A stretch of DNA of 21,049 nt, taken from assembly GCA_001600355.1 (NCBI GenBank), contig BCJU01000011.1:68085-89133 (forward strand), read 5' to 3'. Both the position numbers and the translations under genes were made by a program. The notes under the pieces were generated by a model. It saw only the letters and a list, made by a program, of their open reading frames with translations, had not been told where the DNA came from and did no database searches. Every line of letters starts with the position of its first letter. Position 1 is the stretch's first letter. Source of the DNA: Meira nashicola. Taxonomy: Eukaryota; Basidiomycota; Exobasidiomycetes; Exobasidiales; Brachybasidiaceae. This document shows, in pieces, positions 1-7,697 of this stretch.

Positions 1-733
1 CTAAAACTAGTTGTGAAAGTTTCAAGTCTGATTGTGAATTTTCTATTGATGATAAATAAATCAGATCGAAGATATCAAAACAACGTTGAACCATAGAATC
101 ATTAACGACTTCATACATCCAATTCCATCCTGAAACAAAAGCTGAATATGCCCTGGCAATATTTGCAATTGCAATATTCACAACATTTTCTTCTCGAGAT
201 TGAAAGAATATTGGCCAAATTTCAAATTCTATAGTAGATTTTATCCCGTTTTGATTGCTTCTTGAAGAGGAAGGAGTAGATGATACAATGCTATTATTAG
301 AGGATGCTGTATGCTGAATAAATTAGAAGATGGTTAGCTTTTATTTTATTACTTCTTATTTGTAAAAATACTATAAACTTACAACACTTGGATACAGCTC
401 AACATCTAAAAATCTACGTTATTAGATGGTCTTGCCTGTTCAAGTCTGATTGGGCTATAAGTTGCTAGATCAGAATTTTGATGTGGACCAATGCTTGACA
501 TTAATTTACATCCTTGCGTCGTTTTACGCTTTAAGCATTGATTACATGGAACTTTACCATCACACTATAAAAGAATAAGATTGTTTATGAATATAGATAA
601 GTACCAAATCTCTTTTACTCTGATTATATTTCTTGATCAAACTCACCTTTACCTTTCTTCGATTACATTCTGTACATGAATTTGACTTTCTACCAACTCG
701 CGCTTTTGGCCTTCGCTGTTCATTTTGAAGCAT
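1..733 (-). CDS. Zn2Cys6 fungal transcription factor, N-terminal part, cut by window edge, possible frameshift
   Basis: This is the N-terminal part of a nuclear binuclear-zinc-cluster DNA-binding regulator. Exon 1 is 733-647, exon 2 is 564-383 and exon 3 runs from 313 to the edge. Introns at 646-565 (GTGAGT...TATAG) and 382-314 (GTAAGT...CAG) are both phase 0. Joining exons 1 and 2 completes the cluster: Cys20, 23, 30, 36, 39 and 48 give C-x2-C-x6-C-x5-C-x2-C-x8-C, with the first intron exactly before Cys30. A basic stretch (RRPKARVGRKS) precedes it. Exon 3 is Ser/Asn-rich, then a helical segment of the type seen in fungal regulators. In exon 2 the frame meets a TAG near 408; the frame open into exon 3 is offset by one base at an A5 run (408-412 on plus). 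This could be a true frameshift (pseudogene) or a homopolymer error. Start chosen at the ATG complementary to 731-733, just before the basic region. It diverges from the Rid gene. The target is unknown. Confidence 0.8.
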
Positions 734-1259
734 TTCGTCATGATAGCATAAGAGATCAACTTTTGATTCTTTTTTTTTAAAAAAAAAAAGAAAGATATAA
801 AAATGGATAGCGAAAGGTATTCCTGATACAGTGTATGACGCTAAGACAAAGAAGAATTGTTTTAAATTTGAATGTACCATCGGATAGATAATCAAGAAGA
901 TGTACCGAACGGTTATATATCTCATTTCCCGAGCGGGCTTATTACATATCTCGGGAAACTATTTTTTGACAGCTAAAGTGCCGTAGCGCGCTTAAGAATT
1001 CGGGAAATGAACTTAACGTGGGGTTAAAAAAGGGCGCATGTACATAACTAACATAAGTCTGTGAATGTGTATTTGAGGATTACGTAAGGACATCTGCTCT
1101 TGTGTCCGGGGACAAAAAGTTGAAAAGCTTACGTGCCAAGAATAATCAGGATGGATTGGACTACGCTAATGATTCGATGTAAGTAGCTTTCTTGGGGTAG
1201 CGATGGATCTTTTTTTCACTTCATTCCCTTCCACATTGATCATATCTATATTCATAGCC
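734..1259. promoter_or_regulatory. Bidirectional intergenic region with CGGGAAA-type and AGCGGGCT elements
   Basis: This 526-nt region separates the divergent regulator and Rid genes and holds no convincing ORF. Visible elements are TCGGGAAAT in both orientations (924-932 minus, 951-958 without the last base, 1000-1008), AGCGGGCT at 932-939 abutting the first copy, and AGCGCGCTTAAGAATT at 985-1000 running into the third copy. The same elements recur before the acyltransferase and reductase genes. CGG triplets suit Zn2Cys6 factors, but which protein binds is inference. A T8A11-type tract lies near 770-790. Confidence 0.5.
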
Positions 1260-1734
1260 ATGACGGAAGAAAACAAGAAAGAGTAAGTTAAAATATGATT
1301 GTGCTTATAAATCATTGCTAATGTGTCTTGTTTCTTTCTTTAGTTTCTCTGCTGTGAAAATCACGCCTGATAACTACGCTCAATTTTATATTTCTCAAGC
1401 TATTAAATTGGATAATCTAGTATTCGTTTCAGGGCAAGTAGGCGTCGATGAAAACGGTAATTTAGCAAGCAAAGATGATTTTGCTATTCAACTTGATCAA
1501 ACATTTCTCAATTTAGATAAAGTTTTACAAGCAAGCGGTTCAAATTTATCCCAAGTTGTCAAAGTGACAATCTTTTTGACCGATATGGCCAATCAATTTC
1601 CGTTTATTTGTCAAGCTCGTAAAAAATACTTTTCACTTCCTTATCCTGCTGATACTATTGTCGAGGTTAAATCCCTCTATCACCCCGACGTTAAAGTAGA
1701 AATTGAAGCGATCGCCTCAATTCCAAAATCATAA
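1260..1734 (+). CDS. Rid-family (YjgF/YER057c/UK114) protein, 137 aa, catalytic Arg position replaced
   Basis: Two exons, 1260-1282 and 1344-1734, flank a 61-nt intron (GTAAGT...TTTAG, phase 2). The 23-nt first exon encodes MTEENKKD. The 137-aa product has the normal length of a single Rid domain, a small trimeric chorismate-mutase-like fold. Family features are the VFVSGQVGVDENG strand-turn (residues 34-46), ASGSNLSQVVKVTIFLTDM (71-89) and the C-terminal VKVEIEAIA (124-132) with the conserved Glu. Canonical RidA, which hydrolyses 2-aminoacrylate and other imines or enamines, has Arg in a PARS motif (Arg105 in E. coli). Here the aligned motif is PADT, with Asp111. This therefore fits the Rid groups lacking the catalytic Arg, and imine deaminase activity should not be assumed. 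No targeting peptide is evident, so it is probably cytosolic. Confidence 0.9.
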
Positions 1735-1769
1735 TTTGTTTATTTCTTATAATTGAATCTTGATTGAAT

Positions 1770-1997
1770 CTATAACCTTGACTTTACTAATAAAACACCG
1801 GTATAAATTGGACGACTTCTTTCTGGATCATCGAATTTTGCGTCTTTCCTTTGTGTAAAGCCTATGCCATGTTTGTTTAAACAATATTCCACTTTTTCAT
1901 TACGAACGTGTGGCTTTTGAAAGAGGATGGCATGAACCGAATAAAATTTATAGCTTTTTTGTCCGTTGATTTGAATATCTCCTTCCTTTCGATCCAT
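1770..1997 (-). CDS. Hypothetical small protein, 75 aa, uncertain
   Basis: An open frame of 75 residues lies tail-to-tail with the Rid gene, 35 nt between stops. The translation begins MDRKEGDIQINGQKSYKF and ends in PIYTGVLLVKSRL. The charged, mixed composition looks more protein-like than most chance frames here, but I recognise no family, signal peptide or membrane segment. The bases just upstream (complement of about 2000-2012) end in TAG before the ATG, so it could be the last exon of a longer gene, although I found no convincing upstream exon. A chance ORF is a real possibility in DNA this A+T-rich. Confidence 0.3.
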   Translation of the reverse strand: MDRKEGDIQINGQKSYKFYSVHAILFQKPHVRNEKVEYCLNKHGIGFTQRKDAKFDDPERSRPIYTGVLLVKSRL

Positions 1998-2713
1998 ACT
2001 ATCTAGAGTATAAATAATTGTTCTTCTATTTAGGAAAGCTTGATCTAGGAATCAACCAATCGTTTTGCTGCCAATATGTACTTGAGAGAAGGGTCGTAGA
2101 ATGAAATAATTCAACTTCGATATATAGATGTTATAAACCAATTTCATCTTAAAATTCACTCAGNAATGCAAATTCAAATATAAAGATACACTTTCTCAAT
2201 TNTAACTCTCTCTCAAAACAATGAAAAGCGGGCTAATCACGTCAACCGCAAGGTAGCGGCGGANAAAAGTATGAAAGCCCGTATTCAATTTATAAAAAAA
2301 TTTCGGACCTGATAAATTAGCAGGAAAATAAACTCCATGGACTTCATTTGTTCCTTATCATGAAGTGTACTATTATCGGAAAAGACGGTAGGCTTTTGCA
2401 CTAAAATCATACTATCAGTGTAATGCCCTTGCAGTTATGCAACATGTCAAACCTGTCAGATCAATGTTTGCATGAAAAATACGCCAACGGGCAAAAATAG
2501 TGTATTTTTTGCCTACTTCGGTAAATTCAAATCTGTACCTTTTCCCGAAGTTTTTCATTAGCGCCAGTATGGCTTTTACAAGTTGAACATTTTTCTAAAT
2601 AAAAAGACTAAAAAGTACTTAAAGAAAAAAAAAGGGTATTGAGGTTTGTTCATAAAAGTCTATCATTGTATACATTCGCTTCACCAATCTTCAAACTTAT
2701 TATCAAATTCATC
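1998..2713. promoter_or_regulatory. Intergenic region upstream of the acyltransferase
   Basis: About 700 nt without a supported gene. It contains AGCGGGCT (2227-2234), TCGGTAAAT (2518-2526) and TTTCCCGA (2541-2548, the reverse form of TCGGGAAA). These are the elements seen around 924-1008 and 4675-4763. Three isolated Ns occur at 2164, 2202 and 2264. No clear TATA box precedes the ATG at 2714. Confidence 0.4.
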
Positions 2714-4464
2714 ATGGATATTCCAAATCTTCAATGGGAGCAAAAAGCTAATGGCAAATTCATCAGAGATTTGAGCGCTTTAGAAGCATTTATGAATCGA
2801 TGGAGAGATAAAAAAGAAGATGTTTATCAACTTTTTAATGCTTTTCATTTTTCGACAACAATGCAAAAAGAATCAATTAAAGTTGCAGCAGAATCAGCTT
2901 GGGAAGAATTATTATATGCTTTCCCGCATATGACTGCTTCATATTCATGGACAGAAAGAGAAGATATGCAAAATTTAGCGTATCCTCAACTTTCGTGGGC
3001 AGTAGAAGATTTGCGAGACTGTCAGCGCAACAATATAGAGTTCGAAACGGTAGGCAAGGATGAATCCACACAAGAAAAAACAAAAGAAATTTTAAAACGT
3101 ATGAGTGGAAATGCAAAAGAAATGGATCGTGATCGAATTTATCTTGTGAGTTAATGTGAAAAAGTATAATGATTATAGATTGACTGACTATATTAACAAC
3201 TGATATAGACTTTTATCATTGGAAGTAAAGATGAACATGCATTTATCTTGAGCATTGCACATTTTAGAACAGACGCGGAAGGATTGATGGTTATGGCAGG
3301 ACACTATCTCCAAGCCTTAGCTGATTATTCCTCTAAAGATATTAAACGAGACTCAACACAATCCTTCACAAATCTGGAACCCGCATTTCGACAGACTATT
3401 AGTGAAAATTTGCTCTCTTTATATGATCTGGATAATGTTTTACAAAGGACCGGTGAAACATTTGGTGAACTAGGGCAAGCATTAGAGAATGGATTGATTA
3501 TTAGCTCCGATAAGATTGATGACGAATGCTTTGCGGACAAATCGTCAAACGTAATCTTGCGAGCTCTTGATTCAGAGAATAGCTCTTTATTCCGTACAAA
3601 ATGTAGGCAACACGGTCTCACAGTGACTTCAGTCTTTGATGCAGCTTTACGACTTGCAACTATTGAACATCTTTCTGGTATACGTTCGCCGCCTTCCGAT
3701 GGTTGGGAATCGTTGAAGTTCATTTCATTCCCTTCTTTGGTAAGTATATAATTTCAGTGAGAAGGGATAAAAATTGTGGATTTTTATAAAAGCGTTTTAT
3801 TTCCTATCTTATAGTGTAACCTTCGACGTTTTCAGTCAGAGGAACAAAAGTTAAAAGGTTTTACGCCTGTTTCGTTTACCTTGATGACAATTGTGTTGGA
3901 TCTTAAAGGTTGGAAAAGCGAAGCAGATAGTGAAAGCTCACTCATTCCATTTAGCCATCAATTACACAAAGAATATCAACATATCCTCAAAAGTGATCCT
4001 ACCTCAACAGCTGTGAGCGCTCATGACTGTATTTTCCAATCAGATATTTGGAATAATTCACCGTAAGTAGGTTTGTTGATGGTAGTGAATAAGAATTTTA
4101 CTGATTTCATTCAATATTTCTATAGCCCTGATGAAACGTTTTTATTTCATGTTTTATCTTCTATTGGAATTATTGAAGATTACATTAAAAGACAATTTGT
4201 AGGCTATCAAGGGAACAAGATCGTATTACAAGATTATTCATTACAATGCCGTATTCCTAAAGGAGATGTTAGAATATTTCATTTGTATAATTTTGACGAT
4301 CAAATCAGGTTTCAAGGTAAGTTAACATTTATGTTTTTTTGTTTATCAGATTCTAATCTCTGCTTCTCTTTGTTACAACAGTTTGCCATGGGTATCTATT
4401 ACCAAGAGAATTACTGGAAAGCATCCTTGACAGGATTATGGTTTTAGTAAAGACTATATTGTGA
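2714..4464 (+). CDS. CoA-dependent acyltransferase, HxxxD (Tri3 / condensation-like) family, 494 aa
   Basis: I assemble five exons: 2714-3145, 3209-3739, 3815-4062, 4126-4316 and 4382-4464. The introns are 63, 75, 63 and 65 nt, all GT-AG, and the 495 codons stay in frame to a TGA at 4462. The key feature is HFRTDAEG, with His162 and Asp166: the HxxxD active site of the chloramphenicol-acetyltransferase / condensation-domain superfamily. The N-terminal SAWEELLYAFPHMTASYS and the later TVTSVFDAALRLATIEHLSG are typical of fungal alcohol O-acyltransferases related to Tri3. No DFGWG motif of plant BAHD enzymes is visible. The expected role is transfer of an acyl group from CoA to a hydroxyl or amine of a small molecule, in the cytosol; the substrate is unknown. 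Start chosen at ATCATCATGG because upstream in-frame codons lack another ATG. The last exon depends on the donor at 4317, which restores a C-terminus with LLPRELLESILDRI. Confidence 0.8.
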
Positions 4465-4904
4465 TACTAGCATTACGTGTATGAAATGCAATCTTTCCAC
4501 ACTTTGCTCTTTTTTCTGCCGTCGATCAAACTGATACCGATCCACCGACACTAATGAATATGCATAATTTGATTATAGAACACATATTTTAAGTGACACG
4601 CTTGCGGACATGTCTCTTCGGTACCCGCGTTTTCCATATGGTTCATCCATCGGTGCCGCAAATTTGACAAGCCGAGCGCGCTAAGAATTATTCAAAGCCC
4701 GCTTAAGCTTTCTCTGCAACATATCACCTGTTTTCGGTAAATGCGACCAGCATTTCGGTAAATTATAGGAGTGAAGTCAAATTGAAGGATGCATATAAAT
4801 TAGATAAAGTTTAATAGCAAGTGTTGAGATATTTAAGAAGCATTCTTTTTTGTCTTTATAATATCTTATACCACGCTTAAAACTTATGTCAACTTGACAC
4901 CAAC
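4465..4904. promoter_or_regulatory. Promoter region of the MDR reductase with paired TCGGTAAAT sites
   Basis: The 440-nt gap carries AGCGCGCTAAGAATT (4675-4689), AGCCCGCT (4696-4703) and two TCGGTAAAT copies in the same orientation, 21 nt apart (4734-4742 and 4755-4763). The first block matches 985-1000 except for one missing T. A TATAAAT box at 4794-4800 lies about 105 nt before the ATG. The close pairing suggests a regulator site; its binder is unknown. Confidence 0.55.
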
Positions 4905-6020
4905 ATGCTTACTCCAAATCCTAGAATCGTTTTTGTTAAACGACCATTCGGTCAATACAAAGCAGGCGAGCATACAATTTTTGATTCTAGTAAATCTATC
5001 GATATCGAAAGTGTTCCTTTAAACGGTGGATTTTTAACTCGATTAATATTCTTGAGTCCTGAACCTTATCTTCGACATAGAATGCGGGAACCAAAAGAAT
5101 CTGGTTATTCTTCAACTTGGAAATTACAAGTTCCACCAACGAGCTTTGGATTGATCGAAGTCATCCGTAGCGAAGATCTTACAATCAAAGTTGGTACTAA
5201 AATGTATGCAAACACACCATGGGAACTTTATACTGTTCAACCATATGCTGAATCACGTTATGACTTAAGTGTTCATGATCCAACTCCCGGTTTGATTGAT
5301 TTTGACAGTATTCCATTTAGTCCAGTAGAAAATCCTGATCCAGCAAAATTACCATGGACGGCATTTGCAGGACCTTTAGGAATTCCAGGTTTTGCTGCAT
5401 ATTTTGGTTGGAGAGAATTTTGTCAAGATACTATTAAAAAAGGACAAATCGTTTTCATTTCTTCAGCAGCAGGTGCAACGGGCAGTTTAGTTGTTCAATT
5501 TGCAAAACAATCTGGTGCTATTGTGATTGGTTCAGCAGGAACGGATGAAAAATGTGAAAAAGTGAAAAGATTAGGAGCAGATTTCACAATAAACTATCAA
5601 AAACAATCAGTCGAAAACTTTTTTAAAGAAAAAAAGTTTTTAATCGATTTTTATTGGGATAACGTAGGTGGAAAAACTTTAGAAGAAGTTTTGTTAAATA
5701 TGAATTTAGAAGGAACAATTATTTGTTGTGGTCAAGTTGCCGAATATGATTTAGAATTTAAAAATAATTATGGAATCAAATCTACAATTGAAATTTTCAA
5801 AAGAAGACTTCGAATTTTTGGTTTTATTCAAAAAGATTTAAGAATGAAATATTGGGACGATTTTTTAAATTTTATGCCTAAAATGCTTATTACCAACGAA
5901 ATCAAATTTGACACATATGACGTGCAAGGTTTGGAAAATAGTGGAAAAGCTCTAATGGACACTTTGGAAGGCAAAAATACGGGTAAAACGGTTGTGCTAG
6001 TATCTGAACCCAGCAAATAA
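4905..6020 (+). CDS. NADPH-dependent MDR alkene reductase (alkenal/prostaglandin reductase type), 371 aa
   Basis: This intronless gene encodes a zinc-independent medium-chain dehydrogenase/reductase of the leukotriene-B4-dehydrogenase / alkenal double-bond reductase type, which reduces C=C bonds conjugated to a carbonyl with NADPH. The N-terminal GroES-like part includes SPEPYLRHRMREP (residues 51-63), the usual position of the family motif on substrate binding. The Rossmann dinucleotide motif is ISSAAGATGSLVVQFAK (185-201), followed by GSAGTDEKCEKVKRLGADFTINY. DNVGGKTLEEVLLNMNLEGTIICCG further on is also characteristic. No catalytic or structural zinc cysteines are visible. Length is slightly above the usual 340-350. 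Start: CCAACATGC, with TATAAAT upstream. It could reduce an enone or enal intermediate of a local pathway or simply detoxify reactive alkenals. Confidence 0.92.
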   Translation: MLTPNPRIVFVKRPFGQYKAGEHTIFDSSKSIDIESVPLNGGFLTRLIFLSPEPYLRHRMREPKESGYSSTWKLQVPPTSFGLIEVIRSEDLTIKVGTKMYANTPWELYTVQPYAESRYDLSVHDPTPGLIDFDSIPFSPVENPDPAKLPWTAFAGPLGIPGFAAYFGWREFCQDTIKKGQIVFISSAAGATGSLVVQFAKQSGAIVIGSAGTDEKCEKVKRLGADFTINYQKQSVENFFKEKKFLIDFYWDNVGGKTLEEVLLNMNLEGTIICCGQVAEYDLEFKNNYGIKSTIEIFKRRLRIFGFIQKDLRMKYWDDFLNFMPKMLITNEIKFDTYDVQGLENSGKALMDTLEGKNTGKTVVLVSEPSK

Positions 6021-6094
6021 GAGAGTTAGGCGGCAATTCTTTTAGCCTGTCTTGGGCACGTAACGGGCTCATTGCGTGTAATTATTTATTTCTT

Positions 6095-6100
6095 TATAAA
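6095..6100 (+). promoter_or_regulatory. TATA box of the GNAT gene
   Basis: TATAAA lies 48 nt before the ATG at 6143 in a 122-nt intergenic gap. This is closer than the 65-110 nt seen for the other genes. Confidence 0.4.
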
Positions 6101-6142
6101 CAACTTCTTTCTCTTTTGATGATCATGATAATATAATCATCA

Positions 6143-6958
6143 ATGAAGAATACGAAAGGAACCATAAATAGCGGCCTAGAATGTTCTGAACAGTTTGTTG
6201 AATTTTGGGAGGATTTAATCAAAGAACTTGGTGCAAAAGGAGATGAACAAGATGGAATTATAATCAAATGGGCTGATACTAGCTTTATTTTTTGCAATGC
6301 TCTCATTTTTGGTGATGCTGGAATTGATGAAGTCGAATTAAATAAACGTCTTTTATTTGCTCTTGATTTTATGCGAAAGAAGAAAAATTCTGGTATATTC
6401 TTAATTGTTGAAGAATTATTAACACAAGAAGCACGTTTAAACTTTCAAGAAAGAATAAAAGAAGTAGGATTTTCAGGTTCGGAAGTGCAATATGGTATGT
6501 CAGGAGATATCAGTAAACTTGAAGAACCATTTCATCCCGATCTTCAATTTAAACGTATATCAACACAAGAAGATTTAAATGCGTTTGGAGTGATTCATTC
6601 GAATGCACATAAATCTCCATCATCCAATTTCACTGATAATTTTAAAATATCAAAATTTTGGACAGAAGTTGCACATGTTTTTATTGGTTTTACTGAAGCA
6701 GGTCATAAGCCTGTTTGTTGTGCAGCAGCTTTTCCCGTTAATGGTTCTCTATATCTTGTTGGAGTTTCAACTGAACCCGAATATCAACGTAGAGGTTATG
6801 GTGAATTGATTACACGTAAAGTTCTTTATGAAGGTGGAAAAGCATATGGACTTGATCGTGTAACTTTTCAATCAACCGAAATGGCACTGCCAATATATAA
6901 GTGTATGGGAATGAAAATTGATTGTATAGTTCATATTTTATTGTACAAAAAAACTTGA
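6143..6958 (+). CDS. GNAT-family N-acetyltransferase, 271 aa
   Basis: A single-exon gene. The C-terminal half is a GNAT fold that transfers acetyl from acetyl-CoA: SLYLVGVSTEPEYQRRGYGELITRKV has the beta4 strand and the pyrophosphate-binding loop (QRRGYG, residues 215-220), and LPIYKCMGMK is the usual helix after beta5. The N-terminal 130 residues are mixed alpha/beta and poorly conserved; I recognise no separate domain. The target could be an amine, amino acid or antibiotic-like molecule, and the sequence does not say which. No signal or membrane segment is seen. It follows the reductase on the same strand after only 122 nt. Confidence 0.88.
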   Translation: MKNTKGTINSGLECSEQFVEFWEDLIKELGAKGDEQDGIIIKWADTSFIFCNALIFGDAGIDEVELNKRLLFALDFMRKKKNSGIFLIVEELLTQEARLNFQERIKEVGFSGSEVQYGMSGDISKLEEPFHPDLQFKRISTQEDLNAFGVIHSNAHKSPSSNFTDNFKISKFWTEVAHVFIGFTEAGHKPVCCAAAFPVNGSLYLVGVSTEPEYQRRGYGELITRKVLYEGGKAYGLDRVTFQSTEMALPIYKCMGMKIDCIVHILLYKKT

Positions 6959-7697
6959 ANTATAATTGATTTCCANCTTCTTAACTCTACCTTCGATAAA
7001 ACACANAACNTGATTGTTTTTAGGTACTGAACTTTGTTAATGTANCTATTGCTTAAAGAAGATACCTCNGAGTGACATACTTAATTTCGTTAAAGAAAGT
7101 AGGGCGTTTCGAACGTCACCGCATGCATATAGCTAGAGCACCTAAATAGATTTCGCCGTAAGCATATAACATATAAGCCGAAGAGGAAAACAAGATCTAC
7201 GAAACAATTACATAAAAAGGCTAACGGGCCTTTTGCTTCATACGGCCGGCATCTGAATGTACATACCTATATGCAACCGCAACCATGCTTTATATCCTCG
7301 GACTTCAACAATGCGGACAAACGGGGCTTCTTATCTGAACAATGCAAGTAGGCTAAATACCTATTCGAAAGTTGCTGTCAAATTCTCGGCTCGGCTTTTT
7401 ACTCTTTATGACTTTTGTACCTGACAGGTCTATGCAGGAAAGACTTTATTTGACGTGGGGAAATTGAATTAAGCGCAGCGCGCGGGACTGATTAGAACTA
7501 TTAGCCACGCAGCGCTGGGCCTCTCTGGACCAGTTCTTTTTTAAATGTCAACGGACGGCGTCTCGGGGTATTCAGAGCAAGTCTTACGGGCTCATCTACA
7601 TAATCTATACCGATAAAAATCTTCAATACCGTATAAATAGGGACGGTGTTCTCATGTTTTATCATTTCTCATATCCACATTACAATCGATTCTCACC
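6959..7697. promoter_or_regulatory. Intergenic region upstream of the membrane-anchored FAD enzyme
   Basis: About 740 nt with no convincing ORF and several isolated Ns near its start. It contains GCGCAGCGC (7473-7481) and CGCAGCGCT (7508-7516), which match the CTGCGCAGCG element before the later oxygenase genes. It also has a 7-bp inverted repeat AAAAGGC/GCCTTTT (7215-7221 and 7228-7234) and a CGGCCG at about 7242. Confidence 0.4.
7632..7639 (+). promoter_or_regulatory. TATA box
   Basis: TATAAATA in the context GTATAAATAGGG lies 66 nt before the ATG at 7698. It is one of the clearest core-promoter elements in the window. Confidence 0.7.

Noticed and set aside
734..925. N-terminal extension of the left regulator frame with a hydrophobic stretch
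   Set aside because: The extra residues are low-complexity translations of an A/T tract and promoter DNA. The basic DNA-binding region starts right after the ATG at 731-733.
2639..2713. Upstream extension of the acyltransferase frame
   Set aside because: It begins with TTG rather than ATG. The first ATG in frame is 2714, in a good context.
3325..3723. 132-codon minus-strand frame inside acyltransferase exon 2
   Set aside because: It is antisense to an exon carrying the HxxxD motif. There is no family-like sequence.
4305..4317. Alternative donor AG|GTTTCA for the last acyltransferase intron
   Set aside because: GTAAGT at 4317 is a far better donor. It keeps the frame to a C-terminus of family type.
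7215..7234. AAAAGGC/GCCTTTT hairpin as a terminator
   Set aside because: Hairpin terminators are bacterial. This is a fungal region, the arms are only 7 bp, and it is likely chance.
6959..7697. Transposon or tRNA remnants in the gene-poor gap
   Set aside because: I found no terminal inverted repeats, target duplications, transposase frame or tRNA A/B boxes that hold up by eye.
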